Origin: Bradyrhizobium macuxiense
GTDB taxonomy: Bacteria > Pseudomonadota > Alphaproteobacteria > Rhizobiales > Xanthobacteraceae
Reading direction: 5' to 3'
Assembly (NCBI RefSeq): GCF_007993935.1
Contig: NZ_VITY01000018.1
Coordinates: 112,500-176,499, forward strand
Length of the DNA stretch: 64,000 nt
Shown here: positions 17,353 to 28,700 of the stretch, in pieces
Layout: every line of letters starts with the position of its first letter
Numbering within the stretch: position 1 is the stretch's first letter
Notes under the pieces: model-generated
Databases searched by the model: none
What the model saw: the letters and a program-made list of their open reading frames with translations, nothing else
What the model was told of the DNA's origin: nothing
Made by a program: the position numbers and the translations under genes

Positions 17353-17657
17353 CAGTGCCCCCTCGTGCAGCGATAGGCTAAGTAATTGAGGAAAAATAAC
17401 TCGCGCTAAATGAGCAAAAAAAGGCTCCAAGGTCAAACCTGCGGCAGAGGTAGACACAGGGTTCGAGCGCCGGGTGTTGCAAGTTTGCTGCAGTGGAACG
17501 GAATTAGGTTGACGGCAGTCCTGCTGCGACAACGTGCCTTTACTGGCCACAATTGGCCTGCAAGTGGTGAGGGGTGCTTGAGTCGTTTCGTGGGACTGCT
17601 TCGAGAGCCTGACCGGATCGCAACGCGAACGGGTTCGGACGAACGTCGGGGGTGGGA
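17353..17657. other. Divergent intergenic region, no feature resolved
   Basis: About 300 bases between divergent genes. It must hold promoters for both sides. The only structure noted is a short inverted repeat around TGGCCACAATTGGCC near 17550. No coding region is supported. Confidence 0.4.
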
Positions 17658-18218
17658 ATGAACTTCCGTGGTGCCATTGCAGGTTCGCTGCTGACCTTGA
17701 TGATTGTCTCCGCGTCGTCGCTGACGGCGCATGCACAGGCACCATTTCCTCAACCGGCGAGCGGCCGGGACACGGCGGCTCAGCCCGCTCAGGACACTCA
17801 TTCCTTCTCTGGTCCCAGCTTTCGCAAGGGCCTGTGGCGCTTCATCCGAACGCTCGACGTCGTCAGGACTGCGAACAAGAATTTCAAGTATCGGGTGGTC
17901 AACGCGGAGACGACGCGCTGCGTCGACCCGACCTTCGCCATGAAGGCCACCTTCTCGCCAGAACCGATCGGAAGCTGCGTCTCGGACAAGCCGGAAAAGG
18001 TCGGCAATCGCTACACCTTCGGGCATCGGTGCGATTACATGGGCACGGTCAGCACCGTCATCACGGTACGCAGCGACGAGGCCTATACCGAGCTCAACGA
18101 GGTCAGCACCGGAGAGAATCCGAGGACCGACACGGTCGTCGCGACCAGGATCGGCGACTGCGACGACGGGGGTGCCGCCAACTCCGAAAAGTCAGCTCCG
18201 GCGCGTTTGCAGCACTAG
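17658..18218 (+). CDS. DUF3617-like secreted protein, paralogue A
   Basis: A 186-residue protein with a signal peptide (cleavage near AHA-Q). The mature region has the features of DUF3617-type periplasmic proteins: FRKGLWRFIRTLD, a CVDP motif, SCVSDKP, a HRCDYMG segment, STVITV and a final GDC. A GTG two codons upstream (17652) is an alternative start; both sit close to a GGGGG run. It shares these motifs in order with the next gene, so the two arose by tandem duplication. Function unknown. Confidence 0.78.
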   Translation: MNFRGAIAGSLLTLMIVSASSLTAHAQAPFPQPASGRDTAAQPAQDTHSFSGPSFRKGLWRFIRTLDVVRTANKNFKYRVVNAETTRCVDPTFAMKATFSPEPIGSCVSDKPEKVGNRYTFGHRCDYMGTVSTVITVRSDEAYTELNEVSTGENPRTDTVVATRIGDCDDGGAANSEKSAPARLQH

Positions 18219-18475
18219 GTTGGCGATCAGCCAGAAAGGCTAGTCGGCGAGCTTGCCAGGATCAGCTCCTGGGGCGCTGAGGAATGGGCCGCGATTCGCG
18301 GCGGGCCCGGACCAGGCTCTTTCGTGGGGCTTCGATCCGACAGCCGAGAACCTCAACCAAAAAGGGCCAGTATTTACTCGACCTTAACGCGAAGTGTTCT
18401 GGAATGAAGTGAGGTTTGGCGTGCTTCAAGTGAAGTCACGCGATGCGCATCGTGCAGCCGATAAGGATTCATCAA

Positions 18476-19033
18476 ATGACTTCGCGTGAGGGCTTCGGGC
18501 AGTCGAGGGTCTTCGCCTGCGCGCTTGGCGCCGTGATCGCGCTTTCCGTGTCCTTGCTCGCTTCCCACGGCGCCGTGGCCGAGGAGAGCTTCAGCGGGCC
18601 GACCTTCCGGAAAGGGATGTGGCGGTTCGTGCGGACGCTGGAGCTCGTGTCGCCCACGAATGTCCGGCAAAAGCTGCTTGAGCGCGAGATGCTGCGCTGT
18701 GTCGACCCGACCCAGGCGATGAAGGCGACGTTCTCGTCGCCGTCGATCGGAAACTGCCATTCCTCAAGGCCGGAGAAGGTGAATAACAGGTACGTCTTCT
18801 CCAACCGCTGCGACTACATGGGGCCGGTCAGCACCGTCATCACGGTGCTGAGCGACGAGGCCTATACCGAGGTCAATGAAGTCCATGGCCAGGCGCCGCG
18901 GACGGACCGGGTGGTCGCTCGCCGGATCAGCGATTGTCACGAGGAGCGGGCACAGCTTGGCCAGCCGGCCGCCGCACCGACCGAGGCCTCGCATGATCTG
19001 GAGCAGGAGACGGCCGAGGGCGAGCCGCTCTAG
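18476..19033 (+). CDS. DUF3617-like secreted protein, paralogue B
   Basis: A 185-residue paralogue of the preceding protein, matching it through FRKGMWRFVRTLEL, RCVDPTQAMKATFS, GNCHSSRPEKV, NRCDYMGPVSTVITV and ISDC. A signal peptide ends near AVAEE. An ATG at 18443 is in frame, but AAGGA lies 9 bases before 18476, which is preferred. The C-terminal tail is acidic and differs from paralogue A. Confidence 0.78.
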   Translation: MTSREGFGQSRVFACALGAVIALSVSLLASHGAVAEESFSGPTFRKGMWRFVRTLELVSPTNVRQKLLEREMLRCVDPTQAMKATFSSPSIGNCHSSRPEKVNNRYVFSNRCDYMGPVSTVITVLSDEAYTEVNEVHGQAPRTDRVVARRISDCHEERAQLGQPAAAPTEASHDLEQETAEGEPL

Positions 19034-19110
19034 GGCGGCGTTCAGGCCCGGCGCGGCTTTGTGCCGATGCACCCGTTAAATCGGCGGGGCCAAGATCGCC
19101 TGCGGCGCCG

Positions 19111-19551
19111 TCAGATCTTCTGCTGGCCGCCGGGCCCGCTGACCTTGACGGTGATCTTCTGAATCTCGGTGCGGCCGCCCTGGTACTTGACCTCGATGGT
19201 CAAGACATCGTCGCCGAGGAATTCGGGCGGCGCCTTGTAGAAGGCGACATAGGCGGGCACCTCGAGCGCCAGGCAGGCCTTGTAATTGGTCGCTTTGGCC
19301 TTCGCTGACTTCACCACAACCTTGCCGGCAGTAGGTGGACTGACCAGCCGGATGGTCGGCAGCGGCCCCGACGTGCAATCAGGCAATACGTTGAGGTAAA
19401 TGCCGATTTGGGTGTCCCGGTTGGCGAGCGCCCGATACTGGCGTTCGACCGTGGTCTCGGAGGGGACTGGTTGTTGTGGGGCTTGCGCGGCCGCCGCACC
19501 GAAAGAGCCGCAAATCAAAACGGCGGCACACGCCTGAAGAATCACACGCAT
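19111..19551 (-). CDS. Small secreted protein of unknown function
   Basis: A 146-residue protein with a signal peptide (VILQACAAVLICGSFGAAAAQA) and a compact beta-rich mature region with two cysteines (PDCTSG and YKACLALE). The overall pattern, a strand-rich domain ending in TIEVKYQGGRT and KITVKVSG, suggests an Ig-like fold. The ATG at 19551 follows GGAGCGG. It is divergent from the giant adhesin gene. Confidence 0.72.
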   Translation of the reverse strand: MRVILQACAAVLICGSFGAAAAQAPQQPVPSETTVERQYRALANRDTQIGIYLNVLPDCTSGPLPTIRLVSPPTAGKVVVKSAKAKATNYKACLALEVPAYVAFYKAPPEFLGDDVLTIEVKYQGGRTEIQKITVKVSGPGGQQKI

Positions 19552-19786
19552 CGACCGCTCCAAATCGCCGATCAGGACGAGCAGGGCCGGGCAAATACTG
19601 CCTTTCGACCAAGTTAAACGGGCTAAGCCGTTGTTCTTGCAGCCCCGACCTGTCCGATCTTTACCACACTTCCACGGAAAGCATTGATTAACCAAATACA
19701 TTCCTTGACCGGGGGGAGGGTTAACAATAGCCTAAAACTAAATTTTTCTACAACTTTTCCTCTAATCGCATTTTGCGGAGTTGATA

Positions 19787-22700
19787 ATGCAGGGTTCGTT
19801 TCAGGTCGCTCAGGCTACCGGCACCGGCAATTCTTCCACCAATTCAGCTCCCGTACGAGTTTACAAGCTGACCAAGCCGCTGACCGATCAGGCAGTGGTC
19901 GTCAATCTCGGATACGACCAGAAGGCGAAGGTCGACTTTTCGTCGATCGCCAACGAAAAGATCACGCTGGTTCATATCGGCGAAAAGCTGATCATCCTGT
20001 TCGACAACCAGTCGACCGTCACGGTTGAGCCGTTCTTCGACTCCCGTGCGGACGGCATCACCATCGAGATGGCGCCTGGTCGCGACGTCTCGGTGCAGGA
20101 ATTTGCAAGCCTGTTTCCGATCGGCACGGATGGCTCCGTGTTGCCGGCGGCCGACAACGGCGGCAACTCGAACGGCAACGCGCAGGCGAGCGGCGCGAAT
20201 TTCAGTCCGTTCGCGGTTGATCCGCTGGATCCCGTGCCCACCAACGTGCTGGCTGGACCGGAGGGACTGCCGGGTTCTAATGACACGGGCCCGACCGGTA
20301 CCACGCTTCCGCAGGGCTCGACACCTGCCAAACCCACCATCTCGCTCGGCGTCGCGCCGGACCTCGCGGTGGATGAGAGCTTCCTGACTGTTGCGACCAA
20401 CGGCATCGCCGGCTCCGGGCTTGGACCGGCAGGTGCGACCGTGGCGACCGGGCTGATGCCGTTCACCATCACGGCGCCCGGTGGCGAGAAGTCGGTGGCG
20501 TTCGCGCTGTCGATCAGCGCGCAAGGCGTTGACTCCGGCCTGATCGATTCGCAGACCGGCAATCACGTGTTCCTGTTCCAGGAGAACGGACAGATCGTCG
20601 GCCGGGAAGGCGGCCAGAATGGCCTCGCTGACTTCACGATCTCGGTTGATGCCACCGGCCACATCACGCTGACCGATCTTCGCTCGATGCACGAGGGCAC
20701 CGGCGAGGTTGGCGGTGACATCAATGAAGGCGTGCATCTGCCGGCCGGGATGGTGACGCTGACGGCGACGGTGACCGACGTCTTCAACCAGACGGGCACC
20801 GCGACCGCCGATGTCGGTCCGCATCTGACCTTCCTCGACGACGGCCCGGCGATCTCGCTGAGCGGGACGGCGAGCTCGCTGAACACTTTCGAGGCCTATC
20901 TGTCGGCCGCGACCAATGCCGGCATCAACGGCTCGACGCCGGATGCGTCGCCGACGCAGGGGCATGCGCTCGACACCGAGAGCTTTGCCCATGCGTTCAC
21001 GATCGTGACCGGCGCCGACGGCGCCACCACGGCCTATGCGCTGGGCATCGCAGCCAACGGCACCGCGACCAATCTGATCGACAGCGCCTCCGGTCTCGGC
21101 GTGGTGCTCGACCAGAGCGGCAACACGATTTCCGGCTATGTCGCCGGCCATGAGGGCCAGGCGGCCTGGCTGGTGTTCACGCTGTCGGTGAACACCGCAA
21201 CCGGCGACGTGACGCTGACGCAGGATCGCGCGGTGCACGAGAACATCGCCTCGAGCCCGGACACCGGTGAAGGCATCAGCCTGACCGGCGGCCTGGTGAC
21301 GCTGACGGCGACCGTGACCGACAATGACGGCGACAGCGCGAGCCAGAAGCTCGACCTGAGCACCCATGTCACGTTCCATGACGATGGTCCGTCGATCTCG
21401 CTGAGCGGGACGGTTGGTTCGCTGAACACCTTCGAGGCCTATCTGTCGGCCGCGACCAATGCGGGTGTCAACGGCTCGACGCCGGACGCAGTGCCGACTC
21501 AGGGCCATGCGCTGGATACCGAAAGCTTCGCCGGTGCGTTCACGGTTGTGACCGGCGCTGACAACGCGACCACGGCGTACACGCTGAGCATTGCCGGCAA
21601 CGGTACGGCGACCAACCTGATCGACAGCAACTCTGGTCTCGGCGTTGTGCTCGACCAGACCGGCAACACGATCTCTGGTTATGTGACCGGGCATGAAGGT
21701 GACGCCGCCTGGCTGGTGTTCACACTGACGGTGAACACGGCGACCGGCGACGTGACCTTGACGCAGGATCGCGCGGTGCACGAGAACACGGCGTCGAGCC
21801 CGGATACCGGCGAAGGCATCGGCCTGAACGAAGGTCTGGTGACGCTGACGGCGACGGTCACCGACAAGGACGGCGACAGCGCCGCCCAGAAGCTCGACCT
21901 CAGCTCGCATGTCACCTTCCACGATGATGGCCCGTCGATCGCGCTGACCGGAAAAATTGGCTCGCTGAACACCTTTGAGGCGTATCTGTCGGCGGCGACC
22001 AACGCGGGCGTCGACGGTTCGACGCCGGATGCGGTGCCGACCCAGGGGCATGCGCTCGACACCGAGAGCTTTGCCGGCGCGTTCACGGTGGTGACCGGCG
22101 CCGACAATGCGACCACCGCCTATGCGCTGAGCATCGCGGCCAACGGCACCGCGACCAATCTGATCGACAGCGCCTCCGGCCTTGCCGTCGTGCTCGACCA
22201 GAGCGGCAACACGGTCTCCGGCTATGTGACCGGCCATGAAGGTGACGCCGCCTGGCTGGTGTTCACACTGGCGGTCAACACCGCGACGGGTGACGTGACG
22301 CTGACGCAGGATCGCGCGGTCCACGAGCTCACCGCATCCAGCCCGGACACCGGCGAAGGCGTCAGCCTGACCGGCGGCCTGGTGACGCTGACCGCGACCG
22401 TGACCGACAACGACGGCGACAGCGCGAGCCAGAAGCTCGACCTCAGCTCGCATGTGACGTTCCATGACGATGGTCCGTCGATCACGCTGAGCGGGAACGT
22501 CAATTCGCTGAACACCTTCGAGGCCTATCTGTCGGCGGCGACCAACGCGGGCGTTGACGGCTCGACGCCGGATGCGGTGCCGACCCAGGGCCATGCGCTT
22601 GATACCGAGAGCTTCGCCGGCGCGTTCACGGTGGTGACTGGCGCCGACGGCGCGACCACGGCGTACACGCTGAGCATTGCCGGCAACGGCACGGCGACCA

Positions 22701-25700
22701 ATCTGATCGACAGTGCCTCCGGTCTCGGCGTGGTGCTGGATCAGACCGGCAACACCGTGTCCGGCTACGTGACCGGTCATGAAGGTGACGCGGCGTGGCT
22801 GGTGTTCACGCTGGCGGTGAACACCGCGACCGGCGACGTGACCTTGACGCAGGACCGCGCGGTCCACGAGCTCACTGCCTCGAGCCCGGACACCGGCGAG
22901 GGCATCAGCCTGACTGGTGGCCTGGTGACGCTGACCGCGACGGTCACCGACAAGGACGGTGACAGCGCCGCCCAGAACCTCGACCTCAGCTCGCATGTCA
23001 CATTCCACGACGATGGTCCGTCGATCACGCTGAGCGGCAACGTCAACTCGCTGAACACCTTTGAAGCCTATCTGTCGGCTGCGACCAATGCCGGCATCGA
23101 CGGCTCGACGCCGGATGCGGTGCCGACCCAGGGCCATGCGCTCGATACCGAGAGCTTCGCCGGTGCATTCACGGTTGTGACGGGCGCCGACAATGCGACC
23201 ACGGCATACACGCTGAGCATTGCCGGCAACGGCACGGCAACCAACCTGATCGACAGCGCCTCCGGTCTTGGCGTCGTGCTGGACCAGACCGGCAACACGA
23301 TCTCCGGCTATGTGACCGGCCATGAAGGCGACGCCGCCTGGCTGGTGTTCACGCTGGCGGTGAACACCGCGACCGGCGACGTGACGCTGACGCAGGATCG
23401 CGCGGTCCACGAGCTCACCGCCTCCAGCCCGGACACGGCCGAAGGCATCAGCCTGTCCAATGGCCTGGTGACGCTGACCGCGACGGTCACCGACAAGGAC
23501 GGCGACAGCGCCGCGCAGAACCTCGACCTCAGCTCGCATGTCACGTTCCACGACGATGGTCCGTCGGTGACGCTGAGCGGCAACGTCAACTCGCTGAACA
23601 CCTTCGAGGCCTATCTGTCGGCCGCGACCAACGCGGGCATCAACGGCTCGACGCCGGATGCAGTGCCGACCCAGGGCCATGCGCTCGACACCGAAAGCTT
23701 CGCCGGTGCGTTCACGGTGGTCACCGGCGCCGACAATGCGACGACGGCCTATGCGCTGAGCATCTCGGCCAACGGGGTCCCGACCAATCTGATCGACAGC
23801 GCCTCCGGCCTTGCCGTCGTGCTCGATCAGACCGGCAACACGATCTCCGGCTATGTGACCGGTCATGAAAATGACGCGGCGTGGCTGGTGTTCACGCTGT
23901 CCGTCAACACCGCAACCGGCGACGTGACGCTGACCCAGGACCGCGCGGTGCATGAGCTCACCGCCTCGAGCCCGGACACCGGCGAAGGCATCAGCCTGAC
24001 CGGCGGCCTGGTGACGCTGACCGCGACGGTCACCGACAAGGATGGCGACAGCGCCGCCCAGAACCTCGACCTCAGCAGCCACGTCACGTTCCATGACGAC
24101 GGCCCGTCAATTGGATTGAGCGGCCGAGTTGGTTCGCTGAACACCTTTGAGGCATACCTCTCGGCCTCGACCAACGCCGGCATCAACGGCTCGACGCCGG
24201 ATGCGGTGCCGACGCAAGGGCATGCGCTCGACACCGAGAGCTTCGCCGGTGCGTTCACGGTGGTGACCGGCGCCGACAATGCGACGACGGCCTATGCGCT
24301 GAGCATCTCGGCCAACGGGGTCCCGACCAATCTGATCGACAGCGCCTCCGGCCTTGCCGTCGTGCTCGATCAGACCGGCAACACGATCTCCGGCTATGTG
24401 ACCGGTCATGAAAATGACGCCGCCTGGCTGGTGTTCACACTGTCGGTGAACACCGCGACCGGCGACGTGACCTTGACGCAGGACCGCGCGGTGCACGAGC
24501 TCACCGCCTCGAGCCCGGACACCGGCGAGGGCATCAGCCTGACCGGCGGCCTGGTGACGCTGACCGCGACGGTCACCGACAAGGACGGCGACAGCGCCGC
24601 GCAGAACCTCGACCTCAGCAGCCACGTCACGTTCCACGACGACGGTCCGTCGATCTCGCTGAGCGGGAATGTCAACTCCCTGAACACCTATGAGGCCTAT
24701 CTGTCGGCTGCGACCAATGCCGGCATCAACGGTTCGACGCCGGACGCAGTGCCGACCCAGGGCCATGCGCTCGACACCGAGAGCTTCGCCGGTGCGTTCA
24801 CGGTGGTGACCGGCGCCGACAATGCGACGACGGCCTATGCGCTGAGCATCTCGGCCAACGGGGTCCCGACCAATCTGATCGACAGCGCCTCCGGCCTTGC
24901 CGTCGTGCTCGATCAGACCGGCAACACGATCTCCGGCTATGTGACCGGTCATGAAAATGACGCGGCGTGGCTGGTGTTCACGCTGTCCGTCAACACCGCA
25001 ACCGGCGATGTGACCTTGACGCAGGACCGCGCGGTGCATGAGCTCACCGCCTCGAGCCCGGATACCGGCGAAGGCATCAGCCTGACCGGCGGCCTGGTGA
25101 CGCTGACCGCGACGGTGACCGACAAGGACGGCGACAGCGCCGCCCAGAATCTCGACCTCAGCAGCCACGTCACGTTCCATGACGACGGCCCGTCGATCTC
25201 GCTGAGCGGCAATGTCAACTCCCTGAACACCTACGAGGCATACCTCTCGGCTGCGACCAATGCCGGCATCAATGGCTCGACGCCGGACGCAGTGCCGACC
25301 CAGGGCCATGCGCTCGATACCGAGAGCTTTGCCGGCGCGTTCACGGTTGTGACCGGTGCCGACAATGCGACCACGGCCTATGCGCTGAGCATCGCGGCCA
25401 ATGGCACCCCGACCAACCTGATCGACAGCGCCTCTGGTCTTGCCGTCGTGCTCGACCAGACCGGCAACACGATCTCCGGCTATGTGACCGGTCATGAGGG
25501 CGACGCCGCCTGGCTGGTATTCACGCTGGCGGTGAACACCGCGACCGGTGACGTGACCTTGACGCAGGATCGCGCGGTGCATGAGCTCACCGCCTCGAGC
25601 CCGGACACCGGCGAGGGCATCAGCCTGACCGGCGGCCTGGTGACGCTGACCGCGACGGTGACCGACAAGGACGGCGACAGCGCCGCCCAGAAGCTCGATC

Positions 25701-28700
25701 TCAGCAGCCACGTCACGTTCCACGACGACGGTCCGTCGATCTCGCTGAGCGGGAACGTCAACTCCCTGAACACCTTTGAGGCCTATCTGTCGGCTGCGAC
25801 CAACGCCGGCATCAATGGCTCGACGCCGGATGCGGTGCCGACGCAAGGGCATACGCTCGACAAGGAGAGCTTCGCCGGCGCGTTCACGGTGGTGACCGGC
25901 GCCGACAATGCGACGACGGCCTATGCGCTGAGCATCTCGGCCAATGGCACCCCGACCAACCTGATCGACAGTGCATCCGGCCTCGCGGTCGTGCTGGATC
26001 AGACCGGCAACACGATCTCCGGCTATGTGACCGGTCATGAAAATGACGCGGCGTGGCTGGTGTTCACGCTGGCAGTCAACACCGCAACCGGCGACGTGAC
26101 CTTGACGCAGGATCGTGCGGTGCACGAACTCACCGCGTCGAGCCCGGATACCGGCGAGGGCATCAGCCTGACCGGCGGCCTGGTGACGCTGACCGCGACT
26201 GTGACTGACAAGGACGGTGACAGCGCCGCCCAGAACCTCGACCTCAGCTCGCATGTCACGTTCCACGACGACGGTCCGTCGATCTCGCTGAGCGGACGCG
26301 TCGGTTCGCTGAACACCTTTGAAGCCTATCTGTCGGCTTCGACCAATGCGGGCGTCAACGGTTCGACGCCGGACGCGGTGCCGACCCAGGGTCATACGCT
26401 CGACAAGGAGAGCTTCGCCGGCGCGTTCACGGTGGTGACCGGCGCCGATAATGCGACCACGGCCTATGCGCTGAGCATCGCGGCCAATGGCACCCCGACC
26501 AACCTGATCGACAGTGCCTCCGGCCTCGCGGTCGTGCTCGACCAGAGCGGCAACACGGTGTCCGGCTATGTGACCGGCCATGACAACGATGCGGCGTGGC
26601 TGGTGTTCACCTTGACGGTCAACACTGCGACCGGTGACGTGACCTTGACGCAGGATCGTGCGGTGCACGAACTCACCGCCTCCAGCCCGGACACCGGCGA
26701 AGGCATCAGCCTGACCGGCGGTCTGGTGACGCTGACCGCGACGGTCACCGACAAGGACGGCGACAGCGCCAGCCAGAACCTTGATCTGAGCACGCACGTC
26801 ACGTTCCACGACGACGGCCCGTCGATCTCGCTGAGCGGCAACGTCAACTCGCTGAACACCTTCGAAGCCTATCTGTCGGCTTCGACCAATGCCGGCGTCA
26901 ACGGCTCGACGCCGGATGCGGTGCCGACCCAGGGGCATGCGCTGGACAAGGAGAGCTTTGCCGGCGCGTTCACGGTGGTGACCGGCGCCGACAATGCGAC
27001 CACGGCCTATGCGTTGAGCATCTCGGGCAACGGGGTCGCGACCAACCTGATCGACAGCGCCTCCGGCCTTGCCGTGGTGCTCGACCAGAGCGGCAACACG
27101 GTCTCCGGCTATGTGACCGGCCATGAAGGTGACGCGGCGTGGCTGGTGTTCACGCTGGCGGTCAACACCGCGACCGGTGACGTGACGCTGACGCAGGATC
27201 GCGCGGTGCACGAGCTCACTGCCTCGAGCCCGGACACCGGCGAGGGCATCAGCCTGACCGGCGGCCTGGTGACGCTGACGGCGACGGTGACCGATAAGGA
27301 CGGTGACAGCGCCGCGCAGAACCTCGACCTCAGCACCCACGTCACGTTCCATGATGATGGTCCGTCGATTTCGCTGAGCGGCAACGTCAACTCGCTGAAC
27401 ACCTTCGAAGCCTATCTGTCGGCTGCGACCAATGCCGGCATCAACGGCTCGACGCCGGATGCGGTGCCGACGCAAGGGCATGCGCTCGATACCGAGAGCT
27501 TCGCCGGTGCGTTCTCGGTGGTGACCGGCGCCGATGGCGCAACCACGGCGTACACGCTGGGCATCTCGGGCAACGGGGTCGCGACCAATCTGATCGACAG
27601 CGCCTCCGGTCTCGGCGTGGTGCTCGACCAGACCGGCAATACGGTGTCCGGCTATGTGGCCGGCCATGAGGGCCAGGCGGCGTGGCTGGTGTTCACGCTG
27701 ACGGTCAACACGGCGACCGGCAGTGTGACGCTGACACAGGACCGCGCGGTCCACGAGCTCACCGCCTCCAGCCCGGACACCGGCGAAGGCATCAGCCTGA
27801 CCGGCGGCCTGGTGACGCTGACGGCGACGGTGACCGACAAGGACGGCGACAGCGCCGCCCAGAACCTCGACCTGAGCACGCACGTCACGTTCCACGATGA
27901 TGGCCCGTCGATCTCGCTGAGCGGCAACGTCAACTCCCTGAACACCTTTGAGGCCTATCTGTCGGCTGCGACCAATGCCGGCATCAACGGCTCCACGCCG
28001 GATGCGGTGCCGACGCAGGGGCACGCTCTCGACACCGAGAGCTTCGCCGGCGCGTTCACGGTGGTGACCGGCGCCGATGGCGCAATCACGGCGTACACGC
28101 TGGGCATCTCGGGCAACGGGGTCGCGACCAACCTGATCGACAGCGCCTCCGGTCTTGGTGTCGTGCTCGATCAGACCGGCAACACGATCTCCGGCTATGT
28201 GGCCGGCCATGAAAATCAGGCCGCCTGGCTGGTGTTCACGCTGTCGGTCAACACCGCGACCGGCAGTGTGACGCTGACGCAGGATCGCGCGGTGCACGAG
28301 AACACGGCGTCGAGCCCGGATACCGGCGAAGGCATCAGCCTGACTGGTGGCCTGGTGACGCTGACCGCGACGGTCACCGACAAGGACGGCGACAGCGCCG
28401 CCCAGAACCTTGATCTGAGCAGCCACATCACGTTCCACGACGACGGTCCGTCGATCAAGCTGAGCGGGACGGTTGCGTCGCTGAACACCTACGAAGCGTA
28501 CCTCTCGGCTGCGACCAATGCCGGCATCAACGGCTCGACGCCGGACGCGGCGCCGACCCAGGGCCATACGCTCGACAAGGAGAGCTTCGCGGGCGCGTTC
28601 ACGGTGGTGACCGGTGCCGACGGCGCGACCACGGCCTATGCGCTGAGCATCGCGAACAACGGTATCGCGACCAACCTGATCGACAGCGCGTCCGGTCTTG

